Shown piece by piece: positions 1 to 6,624 of a stretch of 23,628 bases of DNA. The stretch comes from Alphaproteobacteria bacterium UBA3002 (GTDB lineage Bacteria; Pseudomonadota; Alphaproteobacteria; Rickettsiales; UBA3002): contig DDZS01000039.1 in NCBI GenBank assembly GCA_002346425.1, positions 1 through 23,628 of the forward strand, given 5' to 3'. Each line of letters opens with the position of its first letter. Positions within the stretch are counted from its first letter, which is position 1. A model generated the notes under the pieces. The model ran no database searches. It saw only the letters and a program-made list of their open reading frames with translations, and was not told where the DNA came from. A program made the translations under genes and the position numbers.

Positions 1-730
1 TCGGCTTGGTCCATGCGGTTTGCGCCGCTGCCTGCGCCAAAATGCCGCCCATGCAATAGCCCAATAAATGCACCGAATCATAGAGGCGTTGCGCTTGCGA
101 TAACGCTTCGGTCACGCGGTATGTCACATAATCCGCGCAATCGAAGCGGCGCTCCTGTAAACCCGGCTCATTCCAGTCCAGCACCAGCGGGCGCACCCCG
201 AGTGACACCAATGTCGAAACCACACTGACCTCGGCATATAAATCGAAAATATGCGCGCGGTTGATCAATGAGGGTACCAGCAACAGGCATGGGGCCGTTT
301 TCGGCAAATCGGCTCCATAGTCATTTAATTCCGTGGTGCCACGCCGCCATAGCGTTCGGCAATAACTGGGTTCATGTTCGCGGTCGATTGCCTGATAGTG
401 TTTTAACCCATCCAGCGCGCTATGCGTGCGCAGTTCTGCTTCGCGTTGCAGAATGCGAAGAAATTCAGGATCGCGAAATACGTCAGTCGGATTTACGGAT
501 GGCGCGCTTGCGTGGTTTGCGGCTTGCGCTGACGGGCGCGGGTTGCGGTTTTTTTGCCGCGGGTTTTTTCTTTGCGGGTTGCTTTTTAGCTGATGGTTGG
601 CGAGGGGGCTGAGTCTGTCTAGCAAGCTGCCGTTCGAGTTGGACGATACGTGCTTCGCAATCTGCCAGGCGCTCATAGACTGCATCCAGTTCAGCATCGC
701 CAGCGACAGATGGTTCGGGTGCAGATTCAT
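1..730 (-). CDS. phaC: PHA synthase family protein (alpha/beta hydrolase), C-terminus missing
   Basis: Poly-3-hydroxyalkanoate synthases polymerise hydroxyacyl-CoA at the surface of cytoplasmic granules through a cysteine nucleophile. The leftward frame reads GTTELNDYG, then LLLVPSLINRAHIFDLY, then RPLVLDWNEPG, and near the window edge the lipase-like box GYCMGG, whose Cys would be the nucleophile. The Asp and His of the triad lie beyond the window. The start is hard to place. No ATG, GTG or TTG occurs in this frame between the core and a TTG at 625-623, so translation must begin inside the upstream 129-codon gene in another frame. I chose the ATG at 730; ATGs at 697, 685 and 676 are also in frame. 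The N-terminal segment (HLSLAMLNWMQSM, then NGSL) resembles, from memory, the start of the short alphaproteobacterial PhaC-like family. The family call is firm and the start is tentative. Confidence 0.8.
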   Translation of the reverse strand, partial: MNLHPNHLSLAMLNWMQSMSAWQIAKHVSSNSNGSLLDRLSPLANHQLKSNPQRKNPRQKNRNPRPSAQAANHASAPSVNPTDVFRDPEFLRILQREAELRTHSALDGLKHYQAIDREHEPSYCRTLWRRGTTELNDYGADLPKTAPCLLLVPSLINRAHIFDLYAEVSVVSTLVSLGVRPLVLDWNEPGLQERRFDCADYVTYRVTEALSQAQRLYDSVHLLGYCMGGILAQAAAQTAWTKP

Positions 731-872
731 GGCCGCGCCCCATGTCGAATGGTTGCTGCATCTGCGCCAGCATCGCATCGTAAAATTGTGAATCGTTGAG
801 CGCGCGAGTAATTTGTTCCTGCCATAGATCGAGGAAAGCGTTCGCCATCTTCTGGTAATCGTTGCGCGCCAT
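483..872 (-). CDS. Small PhaE/phasin-like protein with Lys/Ala/Pro-rich tail
   Basis: This is a 129-residue soluble protein with no signal peptide or membrane segment. Residues 1-45 form an amphipathic helix rich in Gln, Trp and Phe (FLDLWQEQITRAL). Residues 60-88 are a probable coiled coil (ERLADCEARIVQLERQL). The last 40 residues are a basic Lys/Ala/Pro tail resembling histone H1, ending in RKPRKRAIRKSD. The helix plus coiled coil, and the position directly before a PHA synthase and opposite phaR, suggest a PhaE-like synthase partner or granule-associated phasin. That is inferred from context and shape, not from a signature motif. Its second and third quarters overlap the probable 5' part of the synthase gene in another frame. 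The basic tail could bind DNA or the granule surface. The Shine-Dalgarno site is weak. Confidence 0.65.
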   Translation of the reverse strand: MARNDYQKMANAFLDLWQEQITRALNDSQFYDAMLAQMQQPFDMGRGHESAPEPSVAGDAELDAVYERLADCEARIVQLERQLARQTQPPRQPSAKKQPAKKKPAAKKPQPAPVSASRKPRKRAIRKSD

Positions 873-883
873 GAATCATAAAC

Positions 884-912
884 CTGCTTGCAGTCCGAGG
901 GTTAGCATGCTA
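884..912. promoter_or_regulatory. Two TGC/GCA dyads in the phasin-like gene/phaR divergent promoter region
   Basis: The 117-nt gap between the leftward phasin-like gene and phaR must hold promoters for both. It contains CTGC-TT-GCAG at 884-893 and the perfect palindrome TAGCATGCTA at 903-912. PhaR proteins are known to repress phasin and phaR genes by binding TGC-rich inverted repeats, so autoregulation here is plausible. The spacing does not exactly match the consensus I remember, so this is a candidate operator only. Confidence 0.35.
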
Positions 913-989
913 GCGAGATTAACGCATTCATTGAGAAATAAAACAAATTTACACCCGTCATCCATAAGCGGGAAACGAAAGGGAGAAAC

Positions 990-1469
990 ATGGCTCGCGA
1001 ACGTAAACATCCGGACGAACCGGTGATGATCAAGAAATACGCCAACCGCCGCTTATACAATACGCAAACGAGCACCTATGTGACACTGGACGACCTGTGC
1101 GATCTGGTCAAAGAAGGCTCGGAATTTGTAGTGGTTGACGCGAAGAGCGGTGAAGATTTGACCAAGTCAGTTCTAACCCAAATTATATTCGAGCAAGAAG
1201 CGCGCGGCGCGAACATGCTGCCAATCAGTTTCCTGCGCAGCCTGATTGGTTTCTATGATGATGGGATCAAAGATTTCGTGCCCCATTATCTGGAATCTTC
1301 CATGCAGGCGTTCATGAAAAACCAAGAGCAAATGCGCGAAATGATGGGCATGGGGTCAAAAACCAATCCGATGAAAGCGTTTGAAGATTTAACGCAGCAA
1401 AATCTGGATATTTTCTCTAAAACCATGGAAGCCATGTTCAATCCGTTCGGGGATGGTAAGAAGAAATAG
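990..1469 (+). CDS. phaR: Polyhydroxyalkanoate synthesis repressor PhaR
   Basis: PhaR is a cytoplasmic transcriptional regulator that senses PHA. It represses phasin genes and often itself, and leaves DNA when granules form. The 159-residue product has the full family pattern: the N-terminal DNA-binding domain (about residues 12-70, IKKYANRRLYNTQTSTYVTL) followed by the PHB-accumulation domain (about 72-115, LTQIIFEQEARGANMLP, then FYDDGIKDFVPHYLE). The C-terminal third is helical and rich in Met and Gln, ending in GDGKKK. A strong Shine-Dalgarno (AAAGGGAGA, 978-986) fixes the ATG at 990. It diverges from the phasin-like and PHA synthase genes, the usual regulatory arrangement. Length and motifs are normal for the family. 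Confidence 0.96.
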   Translation: MARERKHPDEPVMIKKYANRRLYNTQTSTYVTLDDLCDLVKEGSEFVVVDAKSGEDLTKSVLTQIIFEQEARGANMLPISFLRSLIGFYDDGIKDFVPHYLESSMQAFMKNQEQMREMMGMGSKTNPMKAFEDLTQQNLDIFSKTMEAMFNPFGDGKKK

Positions 1470-1486
1470 CATCCGTCGTCTACCTA

Positions 1487-1503
1487 GAATTGCTTCGCAA
1501 TTC
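1487..1503. other. Perfect hairpin between phaR and pdxJ
   Basis: GAATTGC-TTC-GCAATTC gives a 7-bp perfect stem with a 3-nt loop, lying 17 nt after the phaR stop and 5 nt before the first pdxJ ATG. No T-run follows, so it is not a standard intrinsic terminator. It could block ribosome access to the first ATG, stabilise phaR mRNA 3' ends, or bind a protein. Confidence 0.5.
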
Positions 1504-1508
1504 AAATA

Positions 1509-2240
1509 ATGACGCAGTACAGTATTGCTATGATTCGACTTGGCGTAAATCTTGATCACGTGGCGACCCTGCGCAATGCGCGCGGTGGTGTGCATCCCGA
1601 TCCTTCGCGCGCGGCGGAGCTGGTTAAACGCGCCGGGGCAGATGGCATCACGTTGCATTTACGGGAAGACCGGCGGCATATCCGCGATGCGGATGTGCGG
1701 GCGATTCGTGCATGGAATGGATTACCGCTAAATTTTGAAATGGCCGCGACGGATGAGATGCTCAGCATCGCACAGGAAATCAAACCGCATGCCTGTTGTC
1801 TGGTGCCTGAAAAACGCGAAGAACTGACCACCGAAGGTGGGCTGGATGTTGCGGGGCAGCAAGCGCGCCTAAAAGAATATATATCCCGCCTTAAAACCTG
1901 CGGTGCGCGTATCTCACTTTTTGTTGACCCAGTAGAAGAGCAGCTAGCAGCGGCTAAAGCCGTGGGTGGTGACATTGTGGAATTACATACGGGGACCTAT
2001 TGTGAGGTGCTTGCAAACGAACGGCCTCCCTTATTAGAGCAGCTGATGATTGCGGCGGAACAGGCGCATCAGTTGGGGTTGGAAGTGCATGCCGGGCATG
2101 GGTTGGATTATGTAACCGCGCGCGATATAGCTGCCTTGCCGCACCTCGCAGAAGTCAATATCGGCCACTTTTTGATGGGCGAGGCTTTGTTCAGTGGTCT
2201 GGCTGACGTAATTGCCGAAATGCGTAAGGCGCTGACATGA
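1509..2240 (+). CDS. pdxJ: Pyridoxine 5'-phosphate synthase
   Basis: PdxJ condenses 1-deoxy-D-xylulose 5-phosphate with 3-amino-2-oxopropyl phosphate to make pyridoxine 5'-phosphate, the last ring-forming step of DXP-dependent vitamin B6 synthesis. The product is a TIM barrel with the family hallmarks GVNLDHVATLRNARGG near the N-terminus, GADGITLHLREDRRHI (phosphate and active-site region), ELHTGTYCE and LEVHAGHGL, and a C-terminal EVNIGHFLMGEALF. With the ATG at 1509 it has 243 residues. A second ATG at 1530 gives MIRLGVNLDH, the more typical N-terminus, and neither start has a clear Shine-Dalgarno. The stop overlaps the acpS start (ATGA), indicating translational coupling; pdxJ-acpS adjacency is common in proteobacteria. 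Confidence 0.96.
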   Translation: MTQYSIAMIRLGVNLDHVATLRNARGGVHPDPSRAAELVKRAGADGITLHLREDRRHIRDADVRAIRAWNGLPLNFEMAATDEMLSIAQEIKPHACCLVPEKREELTTEGGLDVAGQQARLKEYISRLKTCGARISLFVDPVEEQLAAAKAVGGDIVELHTGTYCEVLANERPPLLEQLMIAAEQAHQLGLEVHAGHGLDYVTARDIAALPHLAEVNIGHFLMGEALFSGLADVIAEMRKALT

Positions 2241-2638
2241 TCGTCGGTATCGGCTGCGATATCGTTGCTGTCGCGCGGATTCGTTCGGCTATCGATTCGC
2301 ATGGCGCGCGGTTTTTGCACCGCGTCTATTCGGAAAAAGAGCGTAGTTATGCCGAGTATAAAAAAGATCCGCTATTGCGATATGCCAAATATTGGGCGGC
2401 GAAAGAGGCTGGGTACAAAGCGCTTAGCCTGCCACGCCCCAGCGGCATAAGCTGGCAGGATCTGCAGGTGGAATACCTTCCCAGCGGCCAGCCCTTTCTG
2501 ATGATCGGCGACCGCGTCAGCCACCGCCTCTACGCGCAACATGGGCCGGGCGAATACCGCCTGCATTTGTCGATGAGCGATGAAGTCGCGCATGCCATCG
2601 CCTTTGCGACGTTGGAGCGTACGATCACCAGCCGGTAA
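2237..2638 (+). CDS. acpS: Holo-[acyl-carrier-protein] synthase
   Basis: AcpS transfers the 4'-phosphopantetheine arm from coenzyme A to a serine of apo-ACP, activating it for fatty acid synthesis. The 133-residue protein starts with the family motif MIVGIGCDIV, with metal-binding Asp8, and carries WAAKEAGYKAL with Glu57, matching the two conserved Mg2+ ligands. The C-terminal HLSMSDEVAHAIAFA strand is also typical. The start overlaps the pdxJ stop by four bases, so the two are probably translated together. It converges on rsh with only three bases between the stops and no visible hairpin terminator. Confidence 0.95.
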   Translation: MIVGIGCDIVAVARIRSAIDSHGARFLHRVYSEKERSYAEYKKDPLLRYAKYWAAKEAGYKALSLPRPSGISWQDLQVEYLPSGQPFLMIGDRVSHRLYAQHGPGEYRLHLSMSDEVAHAIAFATLERTITSR

Positions 2639-2641
2639 GGG

Positions 2642-4789
2642 TTATACCCGATCCACGCTTTGCACGACATCTTTGGAACGCAGTGCCGCAATAATCAGAT
2701 TTAGGTGCCGCGAATTCTGTACTTCGATGTCGATGATCAGCTCGAAGAAATCGGGAGAACGGTTAGTAATTTTGAGGTTAGAAATATTGCCCATTTCCTT
2801 GGCGATCACATTGGCGATGCTGGCAAGCGCCGCGGTCTCGTGGCTCACATTGGCGCGAATCCGCCCGACATGGTGCTCATCCTGCCCCTGCTGATCCCAC
2901 GCAATATCGATCCAGCGTTCGGGCGAGTCAGAGAAATTCTCCAGCGTCGCGCAATCCATGGTATGGACCGTGATGCCTTTACCAGTCGTCACAATCCCCA
3001 CAATCCGGTCGCCGGGAATCGGGTGACAACAGCCCGCGAAATGCAGCGCCATGCCGGGGATCAAGCCCTTGATCGGCATCGCGAATTCTTTTGGTTTCGC
3101 GGTTTTTTTGTTTAGCTTCGCGAGCGTGAACGGGTTTTTCAGTCCTGCGGCTTCGGATTTGCGCGTATGGAATACCGCGTCATACACCTGATTGCGGTTC
3201 AGTAATCCTTCGCCGACCTCGGCATAAAGATCATCGGCCTCTTTCTTCTGAAACACACCCAATGCCGGTTCCAGCATCTTGTCTTTTAGGTCGTGGCCTT
3301 CTTGCTTGAAGGTTTTGGCCAAAATCGCGCGGCCTAAAGTAATATATTCGTTGCGCTGTTGCGTCCGAATGAATTTGCGAATTTCAGAACGCGCTTTTCC
3401 CGTAACCACAAAGCGTTCCCAGGTGGGCGAGGGCGTTTGGGTTTTCGCGGTGATAATTTCAACCTGATCACCATTCTTTAATTGGTGCTTCAACGGGACG
3501 ATGCGCCCATTCACTTTAGAGCCGACGCAGTTAAAGCCCACCTGACTATGGACGGTAAATGCGAAATCGACGGGGGTAGAACCACGGGGCAGGGCGATGA
3601 TGTCACCCTTGGGCGTGAAGCAGAAAACCTGATCATGATACATCTCGAGCTTGGTATGTTCGAGAAACTCTTCAGCGCCTTCGGAATGTTCCAGAATTTC
3701 TAGGAGCTCGCGTATCCACCGGAATTGCTTGCCGTCGGTATTGATCGGCGCGCCCTGCTTATACGACCAGTGCGCCGCGACACCATATTCGGCGATCTCA
3801 TGCATGTCGCGCGTGCGAATTTGCACTTCCATCCGCTGACGATTCGGGCCGATCACCGACGTGTGAATTGACTGATAACCGTTGTTTTTAGGTGTCGAAA
3901 TGTAATCTTTAAACCGCCCAGGAATCGTATGGTATTTTGCATGGATCACACCAAGCGCCGCATAACAATCCGCCACTGAATGTGTCAGTACACGAAAGGC
4001 GATGATATCGCTGAGTTCCTCGAAGGCGATATTTTTCTCCTCCATCTTCTTCCAGATAGAGAAGGGCTTTTTTTCTCGGCCAATCACTTCGACCTGTTCA
4101 ATGCCGGCTTCTTTCATCAACTGCGTGATGTTGTCTTGCGCCTTTAAGACTTTGGTTCTGCCTTTTTTACGCAAAAACTCCAATCGTTTGACGATGGATT
4201 CGCGCGCTTCGGGGTAAAGTTCCTGAAACGATAAATCCTGCAATTCTTCTTTGAGGCGACGCATCCCAATGCGCTCGGCCAGATTGGCATAGATATCGAG
4301 TGTCTCGCGGGCAATGCGTGCGCGTTTCTCCGGCTTCGTAATATGGTGCAGCGTTTCCATATTATGCAGGCGGTCGGCAAGTTTCACCAGTAACACGCGC
4401 AAATCTTCAGACATTGCTAGAAGCAGTTTACGGAAATTCTCTGCCTGTTTGCTCGATTCGGATTTGATTTCCAGCCTATTCAGTTTGGTCACGCCATCGA
4501 CCAAGGTGCGAATTTCGCTACCAAACAGTTTTTCGATTTCATCCAGCGTCGCATCGGTATCTTCGACGGTGTCATGCAAGAGCGCAGTGATGATTGAGGA
4601 TTCATCCAGCTTATAGCGCGTTAGCTTATACGCGACCTCAATCGGGTGCGACACGTAAGGCTCGCCGGAGGCGCGTTTTTGATGGCTATGCTTGGCTTTC
4701 GCATAGTCATAGGCCCGGTTTACCAGGTCTTCATCGACCTGCGGTTTGTAATGGCGAATGGCATTGACGAGCTCGCTTTGAGGGATCAT
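2642..4789 (-). CDS. rsh: Bifunctional (p)ppGpp synthetase/hydrolase (RSH)
   Basis: This enzyme makes and breaks the stringent-response alarmone (p)ppGpp. The 715 residues show the full long-RSH layout. The HD hydrolase domain has His48 in VSHP, His72-Asp73 in LLHDTVEDTD, and Asp139 in LADRLHN. The synthetase domain (about 235-350) has GRFKDYISTPKNNGYQSIHT and VQIRTRDMHEIAEYG. A TGS domain lies near 405-465 (FCFTPKGDIIALPRGSTPVDFAF), followed by a Cys/His segment (FAGCCHPIPGDRIVG) and a C-terminal ACT domain (about 640-715). The RFKD motif at 292-295 is the RXKD type of bifunctional enzymes rather than the EXDD of synthetase-only RelA. Both active sites look intact. The promoter lies in the 113-nt gap shared with the divergent gene at 4903. 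Confidence 0.97.
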   Translation of the reverse strand: MIPQSELVNAIRHYKPQVDEDLVNRAYDYAKAKHSHQKRASGEPYVSHPIEVAYKLTRYKLDESSIITALLHDTVEDTDATLDEIEKLFGSEIRTLVDGVTKLNRLEIKSESSKQAENFRKLLLAMSEDLRVLLVKLADRLHNMETLHHITKPEKRARIARETLDIYANLAERIGMRRLKEELQDLSFQELYPEARESIVKRLEFLRKKGRTKVLKAQDNITQLMKEAGIEQVEVIGREKKPFSIWKKMEEKNIAFEELSDIIAFRVLTHSVADCYAALGVIHAKYHTIPGRFKDYISTPKNNGYQSIHTSVIGPNRQRMEVQIRTRDMHEIAEYGVAAHWSYKQGAPINTDGKQFRWIRELLEILEHSEGAEEFLEHTKLEMYHDQVFCFTPKGDIIALPRGSTPVDFAFTVHSQVGFNCVGSKVNGRIVPLKHQLKNGDQVEIITAKTQTPSPTWERFVVTGKARSEIRKFIRTQQRNEYITLGRAILAKTFKQEGHDLKDKMLEPALGVFQKKEADDLYAEVGEGLLNRNQVYDAVFHTRKSEAAGLKNPFTLAKLNKKTAKPKEFAMPIKGLIPGMALHFAGCCHPIPGDRIVGIVTTGKGITVHTMDCATLENFSDSPERWIDIAWDQQGQDEHHVGRIRANVSHETAALASIANVIAKEMGNISNLKITNRSPDFFELIIDIEVQNSRHLNLIIAALRSKDVVQSVDRV

Positions 4790-4864
4790 AGTCTCTATAT
4801 AGCAATATCCAGCAGCTTTTCCCAGCCTGTCGTGCGCTGCAATATGCTTTTTACTAGCGAAAAT

Positions 4865-4879
4865 TTAACCCTTTGTTAA
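4865..4879. promoter_or_regulatory. CtrA-type binding site, TTAA-N7-TTAA
   Basis: The bases TTAACCCTTTGTTAA match exactly the TTAA-N7-TTAA consensus bound by CtrA, the alphaproteobacterial cell-cycle response regulator. The site sits in a 7-bp inverted repeat (ATTTAAC...GTTAAAT, 4863-4881). It lies 24 nt before the ATG at 4903 and 76 nt before the rsh start, in a divergent promoter region. The match is seen directly. Regulation by CtrA, and of which gene, is inference. Confidence 0.5.
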
Positions 4880-4902
4880 ATAATGTGTCCTATGATCAAG
4901 TC

Positions 4903-5682
4903 ATGTTCGACTTACCGCAGAATGCGTTTGAAGGAATGCCGATGATGCAACCGGCTAATCCTAAGAAGCGTAAAAAACAGCAGAAGAAATACGCGACGGT
5001 GTTTCATCCGACGATGGAGGCTGTATGCGAAGAGCTGTTTTATTTTGCTGATAAACAAAAAGCCGAAGCCCGCCTTGCCAATATTCGCGATACGTTTGTC
5101 GGCCGCAAGCTACCGGCGGGCGAGCAATGGCCGTCAGATGTTTTCGAGCTCTGGATTCGTGGCTATGCCGTTTCTGAGGAAGAAGAAGATTCAGGCTATC
5201 GCGGGCATTACGCGCGGATCACGGTTGCCAAAGGCGATGATGCCCTCTGGACGCTGAAGCCACAAAAATTGGATGAGCCGCTGCATAAGCACCCGCAGCG
5301 CAAACGACCGGATCATAGCCATCCGGATTGGAATTACCCCGTGATGCGCGGTATCAAAAAAGGGCGGATTTACGAAGATTACGATCAGGCGCTCGGCGAG
5401 TTGGAAACCCTGCATATCGATTTTCCGGATGTGACAATCCCCGGGAAAGGCAAATTGCATATTATCGTCTACGAAGGCAAAGAGGCGGAGAATTATACGA
5501 ATAAATATATTCTCTCCATTAAAACTCAGGATGAAGATGGGCGGTGTATCATTGAGTATAAACTCAAAGACCCAGTCGCGAAAAAAGCCCCAAACCTCAA
5601 ACAAAAACGCCACGAAGAAACTGAAGAAGTCATCGGCTCGTTCACGCAAAAGCTTAAGGGTGAGCGTTTCCGGAAGAAGTAG
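4903..5682 (+). CDS. Unrecognised 259-residue basic protein
   Basis: I do not recognise a domain. The protein is soluble, with no signal peptide or transmembrane segment. It begins with a Met/Pro stretch and a strongly basic patch (PKKRKKQQKKY), continues through a folded-looking middle containing WPSDVFELWIRGYAV and GYRGHYARITVAKGDDALWTL, a His/Pro-rich section (KHPQRKRPDHSHPDW), a strand-rich part (GKLHIIVYEGKEAENYTNKYILSI), and ends in a basic tail (KLKGERFRKK). Basic ends suggest nucleic-acid contact, but this is a guess. Start choice is uncertain: a TTG at 4873, this ATG, and ATGs at 4942 and 4945, the last pair preceded by GAAGGA at a proper distance. A CtrA-type site lies immediately upstream. 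It converges on recR with 15 bases between stops. Confidence 0.75.
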   Translation: MFDLPQNAFEGMPMMQPANPKKRKKQQKKYATVFHPTMEAVCEELFYFADKQKAEARLANIRDTFVGRKLPAGEQWPSDVFELWIRGYAVSEEEEDSGYRGHYARITVAKGDDALWTLKPQKLDEPLHKHPQRKRPDHSHPDWNYPVMRGIKKGRIYEDYDQALGELETLHIDFPDVTIPGKGKLHIIVYEGKEAENYTNKYILSIKTQDEDGRCIIEYKLKDPVAKKAPNLKQKRHEETEEVIGSFTQKLKGERFRKK

Positions 5683-5697
5683 AGGATGACGGAGTGT

Positions 5698-6282
5698 CTA
5701 GCACACCGTCCGCCGCTGCAACGCAGCGCCTAACGTCGAATCATCCAGATAATCCATTTCGCCTCCCATAGGAATACCATGGGCGGGACGGGTGAGCTTG
5801 ACGGGAAGTTCCATCAGCATTTCGCTCAAATAATGCGCGGTGGTGTGGCCTTCAACGGTCGCATTGGTGGCGAGGATAATCTCTTGAATTTCCGGGTCGC
5901 GGGCACGGGCGTCGAGTTCTGCGATGCGCAGGGTGTCGGGACCTCGACCATCGATGGCAGAAAGTGTGCCACCTAATGTGTGATACAGGCCTTTGTAGGC
6001 GCGGCTGCGTTCGATGGCCCACAGATCGGCCACATCTTCGACCACGCAAAGGGTGTGCCTGTCACGCGTATCATCCGTACAAATGCTGCATGGCGAATGC
6101 GTATCCAGATTGCCGCATTGCTCGCATTGCTTAATCTGCTCATAGGCTTGCTGCAACGCGTCAATCAGTGGGGGAATAATTTTCTCTTTATGCTGCACCA
6201 TTTGCAGCGCCATACGTCGCGCGGACCGCTGCCCAATACCGGGAAGCTTGGTTAGTTGCTTCGTCAGATGATCGATAATCAT
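5698..6282 (-). CDS. recR: Recombination mediator protein RecR
   Basis: RecR works with RecO and RecF to load RecA onto gapped single-stranded DNA during recombinational repair. The 194-residue product has the normal size and order: an N-terminal helix-hairpin-helix (LTKLPGIGQRSARRMA, residues 10-25), a four-cysteine zinc finger (Cys53, Cys56, Cys65, Cys68), and a Toprim domain (LCVVEDVADLWAIE, then YHTLGGTLSAIDGRGPD, then EIILATNATVEG). The C-terminus has the expected ARPAHGIPMGGEMDYLD-like motif (TRPAHGIPMGGEMDYLD). It is the last gene of the leftward dnaX-ybaB-recR cluster, starting 18 nt after the ybaB stop, a linkage widely conserved in bacteria. Confidence 0.97.
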   Translation of the reverse strand: MIIDHLTKQLTKLPGIGQRSARRMALQMVQHKEKIIPPLIDALQQAYEQIKQCEQCGNLDTHSPCSICTDDTRDRHTLCVVEDVADLWAIERSRAYKGLYHTLGGTLSAIDGRGPDTLRIAELDARARDPEIQEIILATNATVEGHTTAHYLSEMLMELPVKLTRPAHGIPMGGEMDYLDDSTLGAALQRRTVC

Positions 6283-6300
6283 AGAGTTAGGCTAGCACGC

Positions 6301-6624
6301 CTAAAATGGAAGCTTCATGCCCGGCGGCAATTGCAAGCCGCCAGCGATGTCAGACATCGCGTCGCCCATGGCTTCGTCGGCTTTATTCTTGGCATCATTA
6401 AAGGCTGCGACGATCAAATCTTCTAACATTTCTTTCTCATCAACGTCGATCAGAGAAGCATCCAACTGTAACTTTAACATCTGGCCTTTGCCATTGATCG
6501 TTACTTTGGCCATGCCGCCGCCGGACGCGCCTTCATATTCCTTTGCTTGCATTTCAGCTTGTTGCTGTTGCAGTTTTTCCTGCATGGCTTGTGCCTGTTT
6601 CATCATCTTCTGAATATTCATCAC
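6301..6624 (-). CDS. ybaB: Nucleoid-associated protein YbaB/EbfC
   Basis: YbaB/EbfC proteins are small dimeric DNA-binding proteins of the nucleoid with a tweezer-like fold. The 107-residue product is typical. It opens with MMNIQKMMKQAQAMQEKLQQQQ, has the central GxxGGGMAKVTINGKGQMLKL-like strand segment (ASGGGMAKVTINGKG), the acidic DEKEMLEDLIVAAFNDA helix, and ends with a Gly/Pro-rich LQLPPGMKLPF tail. Its start codon overlaps the dnaX stop by four bases (ATGA), so it is probably translated by coupling. Its position between dnaX and recR is the classical arrangement. Confidence 0.96.
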   Translation of the reverse strand: MMNIQKMMKQAQAMQEKLQQQQAEMQAKEYEGASGGGMAKVTINGKGQMLKLQLDASLIDVDEKEMLEDLIVAAFNDAKNKADEAMGDAMSDIAGGLQLPPGMKLPF

